Shown here: one piece after another, positions 1-9,014 of the stretch
How the letters are laid out: each line of letters opens with the position of its first letter
How positions within the stretch are numbered: the stretch's first letter is position 1
Assembly: GCA_934232845.1 (NCBI GenBank)
Contig: CAKQGD010000021.1
Location: 1 to 28,817, forward strand
Direction of reading: 5' to 3'
Length of the DNA stretch: 28,817 bases
Source of the DNA: an uncultured Oscillospiraceae bacterium
Lineage (GTDB): Bacteria; Bacillota; Clostridia; Oscillospirales; Ruminococcaceae
Made by a program: the position numbers and the translations under genes
The notes under the pieces: model-generated
The model's database searches: none
Told to the model about the DNA's origin: nothing
The model's input: only the letters and a program-made list of their open reading frames with translations

Positions 1-318
1 CGCAAGAACGATATGAAATTGTGAAATCCGAACCCGCGCAAAGCCCTGTGCGGCGGACATTTTCAGCGGACGAAACAGCCGGAGCATCCAAAAATTTCGA
101 GTCAGGCCCGTTATGACCACTTCGATACGCTTCCTTATTTATTTTTGTGCCGCCGCGCGGATATTCCAGCGGGGCGATTGACGTTTTGCGGGCGAATTTA
201 CCGCATTATTATATCGCGGCGCGGCAGAAAAGTCAATGCCTGCCGGGGATGCGGGGATATTTTTACCCAAAGATGGGCAGACTATCCCCATCAATGCAGA
301 AAAACAGGAGGCGTTTTC
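1..318. other. Upstream region of ypeB, no gene supported
   Basis: I see no convincing coding region here. Open frames continue upstream of the ypeB start at 319 but have no ribosome site and Arg/Cys-rich content typical of GC-rich noise. The stretch contains a short AT-rich run near 130-145 and an imperfect hairpin at 253-289. No sleB gene, the usual partner upstream of ypeB, is present within these bases; it could lie just outside the window. I looked for a sigma-G type promoter and found none that I would defend. Confidence 0.5.
253..289 (+). other. Hairpin in ypeB leader
   Basis: GGGGATA at 253-259 pairs perfectly with TATCCCC at 283-289, and CCC at 266-268 can pair with GGG at 275-277 inside the loop. 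It ends 16 bases before the AGGAGG ribosome site at 306-311. There is no T-tract, so it is not a terminator; a leader stability element or chance are both possible. Confidence 0.35.
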
Positions 319-1608
319 ATGGAAAAGCCGGTCTCGGTGCGCGCTCAGGTTCGCAAAACGGTATTCGCGCTGGCGGCGGTGGCGGTTCTTGCGGGAGCAG
401 CGGGGAAATCGGCGGCGCAGGTGCAGCGGCTTACGGTGCAGCAGGCCGCTCAGGACGAGGGCAGGCTCGGAGAATTGGGCGCGTCGCTTGAGCAGATTGC
501 CCAGACGCTGACCAAGACGCGATATGCGGGTACGCCGGGTATGGCGCATGAGCTTGCGGCAAAGGCGCTCGCCGAGTCGGCGGCGGCAAAGGTGCATCTG
601 ACACAGCTTACCTGCGCGGGCAGCTGCCTTGACGAAGTCAATCGGTTTCTTTCCCAGGCCGGCAATTACGCGCTGTCACTGGCGCGCCGCCGTGCGGCGG
701 GCGAGCATCTGACGCAGGAGGATTCGAACGCGCTGGAGGAGCTGGCCGCATATGCGCGCTCGCTCGCCGATACGGTCTCCCGCTTGGAGCAGGATGTCGC
801 CGGGGGAATGACGCTGAAAACCGCCGCGCTTCCTTATCCGGAAGAAGACGGCGAAAAAGACGGCCCTTTTGCCCAAACAGCCGCGATTTCTCCGTACCCC
901 GCGCTGATCTATGACGGCGCATATTCCGACGGGCTGCTTTCGGCGGATGCGCCTGCGTTTTCCAAGGGAATTTCCGAAGAAGACGCGCTTCTCATTGCGC
1001 AGTCTCTGACGGGGCGTGCGTTCTCCGGGAGCAGCGAAAGCGGCGGCCCGGTTCCCTGCTGGATTTTTTACGACGGCGAGTGCGGCGCCGCGATCGCAAA
1101 GCAGGGCGGCGGCGTGGTGTCGGTTTCATATGAGCGCGCGGTCGGAGAGGCGGCCGTCGGCTTTTCCGAGGCGGAGGCCTGTGCCCGGCGCTTTCTGGAG
1201 AGGGCTGGTTTTTCGTCTATGGTAATGACCGGCGCGCAGGCTGCGGGCGGCGAACAGATCTTTTTCTTTGTGTATGAGCAGGACGGTGTTCTCTGTCTGC
1301 CCGATGAGGTATGCGTCGGGGTGGCGCTCGACACGGGGGAAGCCGTTTGGCTCGACGCCGCCGCCTATTGGAAAAATCACCGGCAGCGCACGCTGGAAGA
1401 GCCCGCACTGACCGCCGAGGAGGGACTTGCTTCGCTGGGTGATCAGGTCAGGGGAGCGGCGTTTTCGGCGCGCGTGCGGATGACAACGGCGGGAGGACTG
1501 GAAGCCGACTGCTACGAGTACCGTGCCCGCGGCGCGGACGGCGAGGGGCTGCTGCTCTATGTCGATACCCAAACCGGAGAGGAACGGGAAATCCTTTTTT
1601 CGGATTAA
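319..1608 (+). CDS. ypeB: Spore germination protein YpeB
   Basis: YpeB is a spore inner-membrane-associated protein that stabilises the cortex-lytic enzyme SleB and restrains it until germination. The product is 429 residues, close to the family norm. A hydrophobic anchor lies at about residues 13-29, followed by an Ala/Glu-rich helical half. The diagnostic stretch YPALIYDGAYSDG is near residue 193, and the C-terminal half shows PepSY-like repeats, including the family pattern of a strand with CLPDEV followed by VALDTGEAVW. I chose ATG 319 because AGGAGG sits seven bases before it; the frame is open to 145 but without any ribosome site. sleB is not visible upstream. The gene ends at a shared terminator (1634-1674). 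Family known; role inferred by homology. Confidence 0.88.
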   Translation: MEKPVSVRAQVRKTVFALAAVAVLAGAAGKSAAQVQRLTVQQAAQDEGRLGELGASLEQIAQTLTKTRYAGTPGMAHELAAKALAESAAAKVHLTQLTCAGSCLDEVNRFLSQAGNYALSLARRRAAGEHLTQEDSNALEELAAYARSLADTVSRLEQDVAGGMTLKTAALPYPEEDGEKDGPFAQTAAISPYPALIYDGAYSDGLLSADAPAFSKGISEEDALLIAQSLTGRAFSGSSESGGPVPCWIFYDGECGAAIAKQGGGVVSVSYERAVGEAAVGFSEAEACARRFLERAGFSSMVMTGAQAAGGEQIFFFVYEQDGVLCLPDEVCVGVALDTGEAVWLDAAAYWKNHRQRTLEEPALTAEEGLASLGDQVRGAAFSARVRMTTAGGLEADCYEYRARGADGEGLLLYVDTQTGEEREILFSD

Positions 1609-1633
1609 AGAGAAAGCGCCGGCCGAAAGCGCA

Positions 1634-1674
1634 AAAAGCCGGACCGATTCCAACGCGGGATCGGTCCGGCTTTT
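1634..1674. terminator. Bidirectional intrinsic terminator (ypeB / small membrane peptide)
   Basis: A 15-bp perfect stem, AAAAGCCGGACCGAT at 1634-1648 with its complement at 1660-1674, encloses an 11-base loop. The arms end in A and T runs on both sides, so it can terminate ypeB rightward and the convergent gene at 1695-1889 leftward. Confidence 0.9.
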
Positions 1675-1694
1675 AAATGCGGATTTTGCTCGGC

Positions 1695-1889
1695 TTATTC
1701 CTCGGTGCTGTCGGAAGCGGGCGCCTCTTCAAACACATCGGAATCGACGCAGTCGTCGCAGCCGCAGTCATCGTCGTCACAGCAGAGCCAGTCGCCGCGG
1801 TCCTCAAGCCAGCGGCACAGGGACATGACAAAAGCGGCGGCGGCAAGCAGAAAAGCCGCGACGGACAGAACGGATGCAAATCGTTTCAT
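1695..1889 (-). CDS. Small membrane peptide with Cys/Asp-rich tail
   Basis: This 64-residue protein is not a family I can name. It begins with a basic MKR start and a single hydrophobic segment (about residues 5-25), so it is a membrane-anchored or secreted peptide. After a short WLEDRGDW linker come CC, four Asp, C, C and a further C over about 12 residues, then a Ser/Glu-rich acidic end. The Cys/Asp cluster looks like a possible metal-binding site. The ATG at 1887-1889 has GGAGGG just upstream, and a promoter (TTGCGT-N17-TATCAT) lies at 1941-1969, so it seems to be transcribed alone after gpmI. It converges on ypeB. Coding status rests on the ribosome site, promoter, terminator and sensible topology; function is unknown. 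Confidence 0.65.
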   Translation of the reverse strand: MKRFASVLSVAAFLLAAAAFVMSLCRWLEDRGDWLCCDDDDCGCDDCVDSDVFEEAPASDSTEE

Positions 1890-1940
1890 GGATGATTCCC
1901 TCCAGTCGTTTTGATTTTAAAATCGTTTCGTACATGCTTT

Positions 1941-1969
1941 ATGATACACTTGTTTTTCCCCGAACGCAA
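1941..1969 (-). promoter_or_regulatory. Sigma-A promoter for the small membrane peptide
   Basis: On the minus strand TTGCGT (1964-1969) and TATCAT (1941-1946) are separated by 17 bases. The expected start is about 45 bases before the ATG at 1889. Confidence 0.55.
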
Positions 1970-1994
1970 GCCTTTACGCATACGGTCTGCGTTT

Positions 1995-3500
<1,506 letters not shown>

Positions 3501-3510
3501 CAGAGGCACC

Positions 3511-4278
3511 TCACTTTGACGCCGCCGCGGCGATCGCGGCAAAGTCCGGCGCCTTGAGGGAAGCGCCGCCGATCAGGCCGCCGTCGATGTCCGGTTGGGC
3601 GAGCAGTTCCGCCGCGTTTTTGGCGTTCATCGAGCCGCCGTACTGGATACGAAGCTTCTGCGCGGTCTCTTCGCCGTAAAGCCCCGCGACGAGCCCACGC
3701 AGAAACGCGCAGACCTCACCCGCCTCGGCGGCGGTGGCGGTTTTACCGGTGCCGATGGCCCAGACCGGTTCGTAAGCGAAAATGATATTGGCCATCTGTT
3801 CGGCCGTGATACCGGCGAGAGCGCCGTTGACCTGACGGTGGATTACGTTGAAGGTCTGCTCCGCCTCGCGCTCGGCGAGCGTCTCGCCGACGCAGACGAT
3901 GCAGCACATGCCCGCAGCGAGCACGGCCTTGAGACGGGAGTTGACGGTTTCGTCCGTCTCTCCGAAATACTGTCTGCGCTCGGAGTGGCCCACGATGCAC
4001 AGCACGCAGCCGAGCTCCGTGAGCATGGAAGCGGAGATTTCGCCGGTGAACGCGCCCGATTCGGCCCAGTGGCAGTTCTGCGCGCCGACGACGATGTTCG
4101 AGCCGACGGCCGCGTCGACCACGGCCTCGAGATCGGTAAACGGCACGCACAGCGCGACGTTACATGCCGCGCCGGCAAGCAGGGGACGCATGGCGGCGAC
4201 CAGCTCGCGTGCGGCGGGGCGGGTGAGGTTCATTTTCCAGTTGCCTGCCACGATGGGGGTGCGGTGATTTCTGTCCAT
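3511..4278 (-). CDS. tpiA: Triosephosphate isomerase
   Basis: Interconverts dihydroxyacetone phosphate and glyceraldehyde 3-phosphate in glycolysis. The 255-residue product has the full TIM-barrel set: Lys15 in AGNWKMN, His98 in IVGHSERR, the catalytic Glu170 in AYEPVWAIGTG, and the phosphate-binding GG near the C-terminus (GLIGGASL). Two in-frame ATGs lie at 4287 and 4278. The AAGGAG ribosome site abuts the first without spacing but is 9 bases before the second, so I use 4278. A terminator-like hairpin precedes it at 4316-4362, and gpmI follows after 10 bases. Confidence 0.97.
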   Translation of the reverse strand: MDRNHRTPIVAGNWKMNLTRPAARELVAAMRPLLAGAACNVALCVPFTDLEAVVDAAVGSNIVVGAQNCHWAESGAFTGEISASMLTELGCVLCIVGHSERRQYFGETDETVNSRLKAVLAAGMCCIVCVGETLAEREAEQTFNVIHRQVNGALAGITAEQMANIIFAYEPVWAIGTGKTATAAEAGEVCAFLRGLVAGLYGEETAQKLRIQYGGSMNAKNAAELLAQPDIDGGLIGGASLKAPDFAAIAAAASK

Positions 4279-4315
4279 TTTGTGCATCTCCTTATGAATG
4301 ATGAGTCATGCGGGT

Positions 4316-4362
4316 AAAAAACGGGCAGCGGCCGTCCGCATTTGTTTTCCGACACTTGCCCG
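4316..4362 (-). terminator. Intrinsic terminator or attenuator between pgk and tpiA
   Basis: On the minus strand CGGGCA (4362-4357) pairs with TGCCCG (4327-4322), with GTC/GAC pairing further inside, and is followed directly by six T (4321-4316). The T-run ends 37 bases before the tpiA ATG. The 5' arm (TGCGGG) could instead pair with CCCGCA just downstream, which would break the terminator. The location inside a glycolytic cluster suggests partial termination. Confidence 0.6.
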
Positions 4363-4404
4363 CAAAGAAAAGGTGCTTTTCTCTGCCGCTCTGCGGCACA
4401 GAGG

Positions 4405-5604
4405 TCAAATTGATTTCTTATCGCTCAGGCAGGCGACGCCGGGCAGCTCTTTGCCCTCGAGGAACTCGAGGGACGCGCCGCCGCCGGTGGAGATATGGGT
4501 AATCTTGTCTTCAAAGCCGAGCTGCTTGGCCGCGGCCGCGGAATCGCCGCCGCCGATGATCGTCACCGCGCCGGAATCGGCGAGGGCCTGAGCGACGGCG
4601 CGGGTACCCTCGGCGAAGCGTTCCATCTCAAACACGCCCATCGGACCGTTCCAGACGACGGTGCGGGCATTTTTGACGGCGTCGGCAAACTGCGCACGGG
4701 TCTCGGGGCCGATGTCCATGCCCATCCAGCCGTCGGGGATCGCATCAGAAGCGACGGTTCTGCGTTCGGCGTCTGCGTCGAACTTGTCTGCGATAACGGT
4801 GTCGGCGGGCAGCAGAAGACGGACGTGGTTTTTCTCGGCCTTCTGCATCAGCTCGCGGGCGGTTTCGATCTTATCTTCCTCACAGAGGGAGCTGCCGACA
4901 TTCCAGCCCTTTGCCTTAAAGAAGGTGTACGCCATGCCGCCGCCGACAAGCACCGCGTCGGCGCGCTCGAGCAGGCGGCTGATGACGGCGATCTTGTCGG
5001 AGACCTTCGCGCCGCCGAGAATGGCGACGAACGGGCGCTCGGGCTCGTCGAGCGCATCGCCGAGGAAGCGCAGTTCCTTCTCCATCAGATAGCCGGAAAC
5101 GGCGGGCAGATACGCGGCGACGCCTGCCGTGGAGCTGTGCGCGCGGTGCGCCGAGCCGAAGGCGTCGTTGACATACACATCGGCGAGCGCGGCAAATTTT
5201 TTCGAAAGCGCCGGGTCGTTTTTCGTTTCGCCCGGCTCAAAGCGGACGTTCTCCAGCAGCAACACCCCGCCGGGCTTGAGGGCGGCGGCCTTTGCCTGCG
5301 CATCCTCTCCGACAACGTCGGCGGCAAGCTGCACGGGCGTTTCGAGCAGTTCGGAAAGCCGCGCGGCCACGGGCTTCATCGAAAAGGCGGGTTCGGGGCC
5401 GTTCTTCGGGCGGCCGAGGTGCGAGCAGAGAATCACCGCCGCTCCCTGCTCAAGCAGATAGCGGATCGTCGGCAGCGCCGACGTGATGCGGGTGTCGTCG
5501 GTAATGGCGCCGTCTTTGAGGGGAACATTGAAATCACAGCGCACCAGAACCTTTTTTCCTTTGACGGCGATGTCCTCCACCGTCATTTTACCGTGCATAC
5601 TCAT
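4405..5604 (-). CDS. pgk: Phosphoglycerate kinase
   Basis: Transfers phosphate from 1,3-bisphosphoglycerate to ADP, the first ATP-yielding step of lower glycolysis. It has 399 residues, the normal bacterial length. The N-domain signature VLVRCDFNVPL is at about residues 19-29, HLGRP and the substrate-binding arginines follow, and the C-terminal nucleotide-binding GGGDSAAA is present. The start ATG 5602-5604 has AAGGAG nine bases upstream. A hairpin at 5633-5654 separates it from upp, leaving little room for a separate promoter, so transcription probably comes by read-through. gapA is not in this window. Confidence 0.97.
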   Translation of the reverse strand: MSMHGKMTVEDIAVKGKKVLVRCDFNVPLKDGAITDDTRITSALPTIRYLLEQGAAVILCSHLGRPKNGPEPAFSMKPVAARLSELLETPVQLAADVVGEDAQAKAAALKPGGVLLLENVRFEPGETKNDPALSKKFAALADVYVNDAFGSAHRAHSSTAGVAAYLPAVSGYLMEKELRFLGDALDEPERPFVAILGGAKVSDKIAVISRLLERADAVLVGGGMAYTFFKAKGWNVGSSLCEEDKIETARELMQKAEKNHVRLLLPADTVIADKFDADAERRTVASDAIPDGWMGMDIGPETRAQFADAVKNARTVVWNGPMGVFEMERFAEGTRAVAQALADSGAVTIIGGGDSAAAAKQLGFEDKITHISTGGGASLEFLEGKELPGVACLSDKKSI

Positions 5605-5632
5605 GAAAAAATTCTCCTTTCCGTGCGGAAAA

Positions 5633-5654
5633 CGGCGGGAAAAGATTCCCGCCG
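5633..5654 (-). terminator. Hairpin between upp and pgk
   Basis: CGGCGGGAA and TTCCCGCCG form a perfect 9-bp stem around a 4-base loop; on the minus strand it is followed by TTTTCC. It is a fair intrinsic terminator with a short T-run. Only about 28 bases separate it from the pgk start and I see no promoter there, so it may attenuate or mark an RNA processing end. Confidence 0.6.
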
Positions 5655-5668
5655 CTGCAGATCAAAGC

Positions 5669-6298
5669 TTATTTCGTGCCGAAAATACGGTCGCCGGCGT
5701 CGCCGAGACCGGGCAGGATATATTTGTTTTCGTTGAGGCACTCGTCCTCTGCGGCGGCGTAGATCTGTACGTCGGGATGCGCCGCCTGCAGGGCCGCGAT
5801 GCCCTCGGGGCAGGCGATGATGCAGACAAACTTGATGCTGCGGGGATGGCGCTTTTTGATGGCGTTGATCGCATCGATCGCGGAGCCGCCGGTCGCCAGC
5901 ATGGGATCGAGCACAATGACGTCACGCTCGTCGATGTCGGCGGGCAGCTTGCAGTAGTATTCGTGCGGAATATGCGTTTCGGGGTCGCGGTACATGCCGA
6001 TGTGGCCTACCTTGGCCGCGGGCACCATCGCGAGCATACCGTCGCACATGCCCAGTCCCGCGCGCAGAATCGGGACAAAGGCAAGCTTGCGTCCCGCGAT
6101 CATTTTCTGCGTCGTTTTGCACATGGGGGTTTCGATCTCGACGTCCATCAGCGGCAGGTCACGGGTCGCCTCGTAGCACATCAGCATGGCCACCTCGCTG
6201 ACGAGCTGGCGGAAATCCTTGCAGGATGTTTCCTTGCAGCGCAGAATGGTGACCTTGTGCTGAATCAAAGGATGGTCAAAAATAACGGGCGTTAACAT
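5669..6298 (-). CDS. upp: Uracil phosphoribosyltransferase
   Basis: Pyrimidine salvage enzyme that makes UMP from uracil and PRPP. The 209-residue length matches the family. The PRPP-binding loop VIVLDPMLATGGSA is at residues 127-140, and the uracil-binding end IYAAAEDECLN...GLGDAGDR is intact. ATG 6296-6298 is preceded by AGGAGG at eight bases. It lies after the TSUP permease gene with 57 bases between and before pgk. I see no uracil permease beside it; the TSUP permease is not a known uracil carrier. A terminator hairpin follows at 5633-5654. Confidence 0.97.
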   Translation of the reverse strand: MLTPVIFDHPLIQHKVTILRCKETSCKDFRQLVSEVAMLMCYEATRDLPLMDVEIETPMCKTTQKMIAGRKLAFVPILRAGLGMCDGMLAMVPAAKVGHIGMYRDPETHIPHEYYCKLPADIDERDVIVLDPMLATGGSAIDAINAIKKRHPRSIKFVCIIACPEGIAALQAAHPDVQIYAAAEDECLNENKYILPGLGDAGDRIFGTK

Positions 6299-6355
6299 AG
6301 TAAATTCCTCCTGTCGAAAAAAAGGTATGTATCGTGAAAAATACGAATACGGATT

Positions 6356-7120
6356 TTAAAGGCCCAGCAGCATTTTCGCGCCGGAAAAAATCATGACACA
6401 GTAGATCAGCCGCTTGAGCCTTTCGGCGGGCAGCTTTTCCATCACGGCGTAGCCGATTCCGGCGCCGATCACCATGGCCGCTGCGCCGGCGGCGCAGTTT
6501 TTGAGAAGCTCGATGGTAAAGATGCCGTTTGCCGCGCGTACGGCGGCGGCATACAGGCCGGTGACGACCATGCAGCACTGTATCGTGGCGGAGTATTCTT
6601 CTTTATTCTGCAGAGAAGAGAGAAAATAAACTACGAGCGGAGGACCGCCCACAGCGAAAAAGCCACCGCCCACGCCGGAAAGCAGACCGGTAATCACGCC
6701 GTTTCTTGCGCAGGGACGAATGCGGATTCTGCCGCCGAGAAAGATGAAGTAAAGCCCCAGCGCGACAAGCGCGCCGCCGAGGATGCGGGTAAGAAGCGCC
6801 TTTTCCAAAATCGTGGAGTAGTGGATCGCGGCCGGTGCGGAAAAAAGGTATCCGACGGCGCAGGGAAGCAGCGCCCGCCAGCGGATCTGTTTTCTCATGC
6901 GGACGGCGACAATGCATGAGGTGGAGATCGAAAGCAGAGAGCTGATCGCCGCCGCCTGCGGATATGTCGCGAACAGATAGGGAAAAAACATCATCGCGAA
7001 GATGGAAAAGCCGAATCCGAGAGAGGCCTGAATGCCGGACGCCAGCAGTACGATGCAGAGAAATCCCCAAAAAGCAGAGCCGGACAGAATAGAAATCAGC
7101 CTCCTTCCCGATGAAAGCAA
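6356..7120 (-). CDS. TSUP (TauE/SafE) family membrane permease
   Basis: An integral membrane protein of up to 254 residues with about seven to eight hydrophobic segments and the TSUP halves: an N-terminal GIQASLGFGFSIFA motif and a second-half GLLSGVGGGFFAVGGPPLV. Members export sulfite, sulfonates or related anions; the substrate here is unknown. The start is odd. TTG at 7118-7120 is the only ATG/GTG/TTG ahead of the first helix but lacks a ribosome site, whereas a strong GGAAGGAGG lies inside the frame, nine bases before an ATT codon at 7088-7090. Translation may really begin at that ATT (or the adjoining CTG). It sits between rpiB and upp on the same strand. Confidence 0.85.
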   Translation of the reverse strand: MLSSGRRLISILSGSAFWGFLCIVLLASGIQASLGFGFSIFAMMFFPYLFATYPQAAAISSLLSISTSCIVAVRMRKQIRWRALLPCAVGYLFSAPAAIHYSTILEKALLTRILGGALVALGLYFIFLGGRIRIRPCARNGVITGLLSGVGGGFFAVGGPPLVVYFLSSLQNKEEYSATIQCCMVVTGLYAAAVRAANGIFTIELLKNCAAGAAAMVIGAGIGYAVMEKLPAERLKRLIYCVMIFSGAKMLLGL

Positions 7121-7173
7121 AATAAATCAAAAAAGTAAAAGCAGAAGTTTTTAGCGGTTTTGAACGCCGGCCG

Positions 7174-7620
7174 TCAGACGGTTTCGTTCTCAATGGCGGC
7201 GATCAGATCGATGCGGCGCTGGTGACGTCCGCCCTCGAACGGCGTATGGAGAAACAGGTCAACCAGCTCGCACGCGAGTCCCGGCCCGACGACGCGGCCG
7301 CCCAGGCACAGCACGTTGGCGTCGTTGTGCATGCGGGTATACTTGGCCGAAAAGCTGTCTGAGCAGCAGGCCGCGCGCACGCCCTTGACCTTGTTGGCGG
7401 CCATGGACATGCCGATGCCCGTGCCGCAGAACAGAAGCCCGAGATCATAGCCGCCGGTTGTGACGGCTTCGCCCACCGCCTTGGCAAAGGCGGGATAATC
7501 GCAGGATTCCGTGCTGTGGCAGCCCAAATCGTCAAAGATGACGCCGGTCTCGGTCAGATGCGCCTCGACCTCTTTTTTGAGGGCGTAGCCGCCGTGGTCG
7601 CTTGCAATTGCGATTTTCAT
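7174..7620 (-). CDS. rpiB: Ribose 5-phosphate isomerase B
   Basis: Interconverts ribose 5-phosphate and ribulose 5-phosphate in the pentose phosphate pathway. The 148-residue product has the RpiB/LacAB features: ASDHGG at residues 6-11, the catalytic Cys65 in LLFCGTGIGMS, and His98 in YTRMHNDANVL. The start ATG 7618-7620 has AAGGAG ten bases before it; a longer frame to 7656 lacks support. It is followed by the TSUP gene after about 50-80 bases and preceded by tsaB. An allose 6-phosphate or related sugar isomerase is a lesser alternative because those share the fold. Confidence 0.95.
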   Translation of the reverse strand: MKIAIASDHGGYALKKEVEAHLTETGVIFDDLGCHSTESCDYPAFAKAVGEAVTTGGYDLGLLFCGTGIGMSMAANKVKGVRAACCSDSFSAKYTRMHNDANVLCLGGRVVGPGLACELVDLFLHTPFEGGRHQRRIDLIAAIENETV

Positions 7621-7714
7621 AAAAAAGCAGCTCCTTTTTCTTTTACAGGCGGACAAAACCGCCGGATGCGGTGCCGATGGATTCTTTTGAAAAATTCCTT
7701 ACCCGATCGGCTTT

Positions 7715-8410
7715 TTATTCTGCGCGCTTCGGCGTTTTCTGCGCCAGCCGTGCTTCGCGTTCGCGCTCTGCCTGCGGTTTTCTGTGATAATCGGGCAGAA
7801 GCAGTGCGGCGGGCGCGGCCTCCATCCCTTCCGAGAGCAGCGCCGCGGAGGACGCGCGCTGATAGCGCAGCACCGCCGGCGCGGCAAGAAGGTGCTTTTC
7901 AGGGAAAGCGCCGACGACAAGGGCGGTTCCGTCGCCGACGACAAGGCAGCCGTTCGGCAGCAGCGTGCCCAGCGCGTCAAGCGTCATGGCGTCGTCTTTG
8001 GTCAGACGGGTGATTCGTCCGTTTTGTATCTCAAACAGCGCCGCGTAGACCTGCCCCGCGCGGGCGTCAAGCACGGCGCAGACCGTGCCGTCGCGGCAGA
8101 CAACATTCTGTGCGAGAGAGAGCAGCGTCGATACGCCGACACAGGGCGTGCCGTTCGCCATGGCGAAGCCTTTGGCCGCGGAAACACCGATCCGCAGCCC
8201 CGTGTATGAGCCCGGCCCGACGCAGACCGCGATGCGGTCAAGATCTTTGGGAGAGACGCCGGCCTGTCCGAGCGTCTGGCGCAGCAGCGTTGTCAGTGTG
8301 CGCGAGTGCGTCAGCCCCGCGTGGAGAAAGCATTCCGAACGCAGGACGCCGTCTTCCACCAGCGCGCAGGAGCAGGCAAGGGAGGAGGTGTCGATGCCAA
8401 GCGTTTTCAA
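7715..8410 (-). CDS. tsaB: tRNA N6-threonylcarbamoyladenosine biosynthesis protein TsaB
   Basis: TsaB (YeaZ) partners TsaD and TsaE to attach threonylcarbamoyl to A37 of ANN-decoding tRNAs. The 231-residue product starts with the ASKHA-type strand TLGIDTSS and has the signature CVGPGSYTGLRIG at about residue 63. The start is TTG at 8408-8410: GGAGG lies ten bases before it and the codon overlaps the tsaE stop in TTTGA, so the two genes are translationally coupled. tsaD is not in this window. A 94-base gap precedes rpiB. Confidence 0.94.
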   Translation of the reverse strand: MKTLGIDTSSLACSCALVEDGVLRSECFLHAGLTHSRTLTTLLRQTLGQAGVSPKDLDRIAVCVGPGSYTGLRIGVSAAKGFAMANGTPCVGVSTLLSLAQNVVCRDGTVCAVLDARAGQVYAALFEIQNGRITRLTKDDAMTLDALGTLLPNGCLVVGDGTALVVGAFPEKHLLAAPAVLRYQRASSAALLSEGMEAAPAALLLPDYHRKPQAEREREARLAQKTPKRAE

Positions 8411-8823
8411 AAGCCCTTTCCCTCCAGTCGGATGAGGCGCGAATCGTCGCCGGTCCGTTCAATGGAGACCGAAAGCGCTGCCGTAAGGCCGACACGTTCG
8501 TTCCATTCGACGGCGATGACCCAGCCGTCGTCCTCATAATCATAAAAGCCGGTCTCAAACAGGTCGTCCGGCCCGGTGAGGCGGTAGGCGTCCATATGGC
8601 AGAGAGGAAGCCTTCCCCCCCGGTATTCGTGGATCAGCGAAAAGGTCGGGCTTGCGACGTCGCCGTCAAAACCCAGCCCGCGTGCCAGTCCGCGGGTAAA
8701 TACGGTTTTTCCCATGCCGAGGTCGCCGGTAAAACCGACGATGTCACCCGCCTGAAGGCGAGGGGCGATCATTTCGCCGATGCGCTCCGTCTCGGCCGGA
8801 GAATGTGATTCTATCGTTGTCAT
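8407..8823 (-). CDS. tsaE: tRNA t6A biosynthesis ATPase TsaE
   Basis: TsaE is a small P-loop ATPase that regenerates the TsaBD complex in t6A synthesis. The 138 residues contain Walker A GDLGMGKT at 33-40, the SPTF switch motif, HMDAYRL, and the conserved Glu-Trp near residue 113. I choose ATG 8821-8823, which has GGAG ten bases before it; the longer frame to 8868 crosses the promoter region. Its stop overlaps the TTG of tsaB. It is the first gene of the leftward cluster, with an extended -10 element at 8879-8887. Confidence 0.94.
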   Translation of the reverse strand: MTTIESHSPAETERIGEMIAPRLQAGDIVGFTGDLGMGKTVFTRGLARGLGFDGDVASPTFSLIHEYRGGRLPLCHMDAYRLTGPDDLFETGFYDYEDDGWVIAVEWNERVGLTAALSVSIERTGDDSRLIRLEGKGF

Positions 8824-8878
8824 GGCAGTATGGCTCCGTTTCGGCGCGGCGGATTGATCAGTGCACACACCTGAATAC

Positions 8879-8887
8879 AGTATAGCA
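8879..8887 (-). promoter_or_regulatory. Extended -10 promoter for tsaE-tsaB
   Basis: On the minus strand the element is TGCTATACT, an extended -10. No good -35 is seen at the usual distance. It is about 55 bases from the tsaE start. Confidence 0.5.
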
Positions 8888-8949
8888 TAAACAGAGAGAG
8901 TTTCCCATCCTTTTTCGCATTTTCCTTTTCAAAAAAGGCAAACCCGCGC

Positions 8950-8977
8950 TGTACTTTTTCGTGCAATTTTGTATAAT
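8950..8977 (+). promoter_or_regulatory. Promoter for NUDIX gene and rightward cluster
   Basis: A perfect TATAAT at 8972-8977 has a weak -35, TGTACT (8950-8955), at 16 bases. It is 37 bases before the NUDIX start and diverges from the tsaE promoter. Confidence 0.5.
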
Positions 8978-9014
8978 AAGGGCAGTCTGTATTTTGGCAC
9001 GGAAAGGGATGCCT

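Noticed and set aside
4495..5736. 413-codon plus-strand frame opposite pgk
   Set aside because: Antisense to a complete, motif-bearing pgk; no ribosome site and no recognisable domain.
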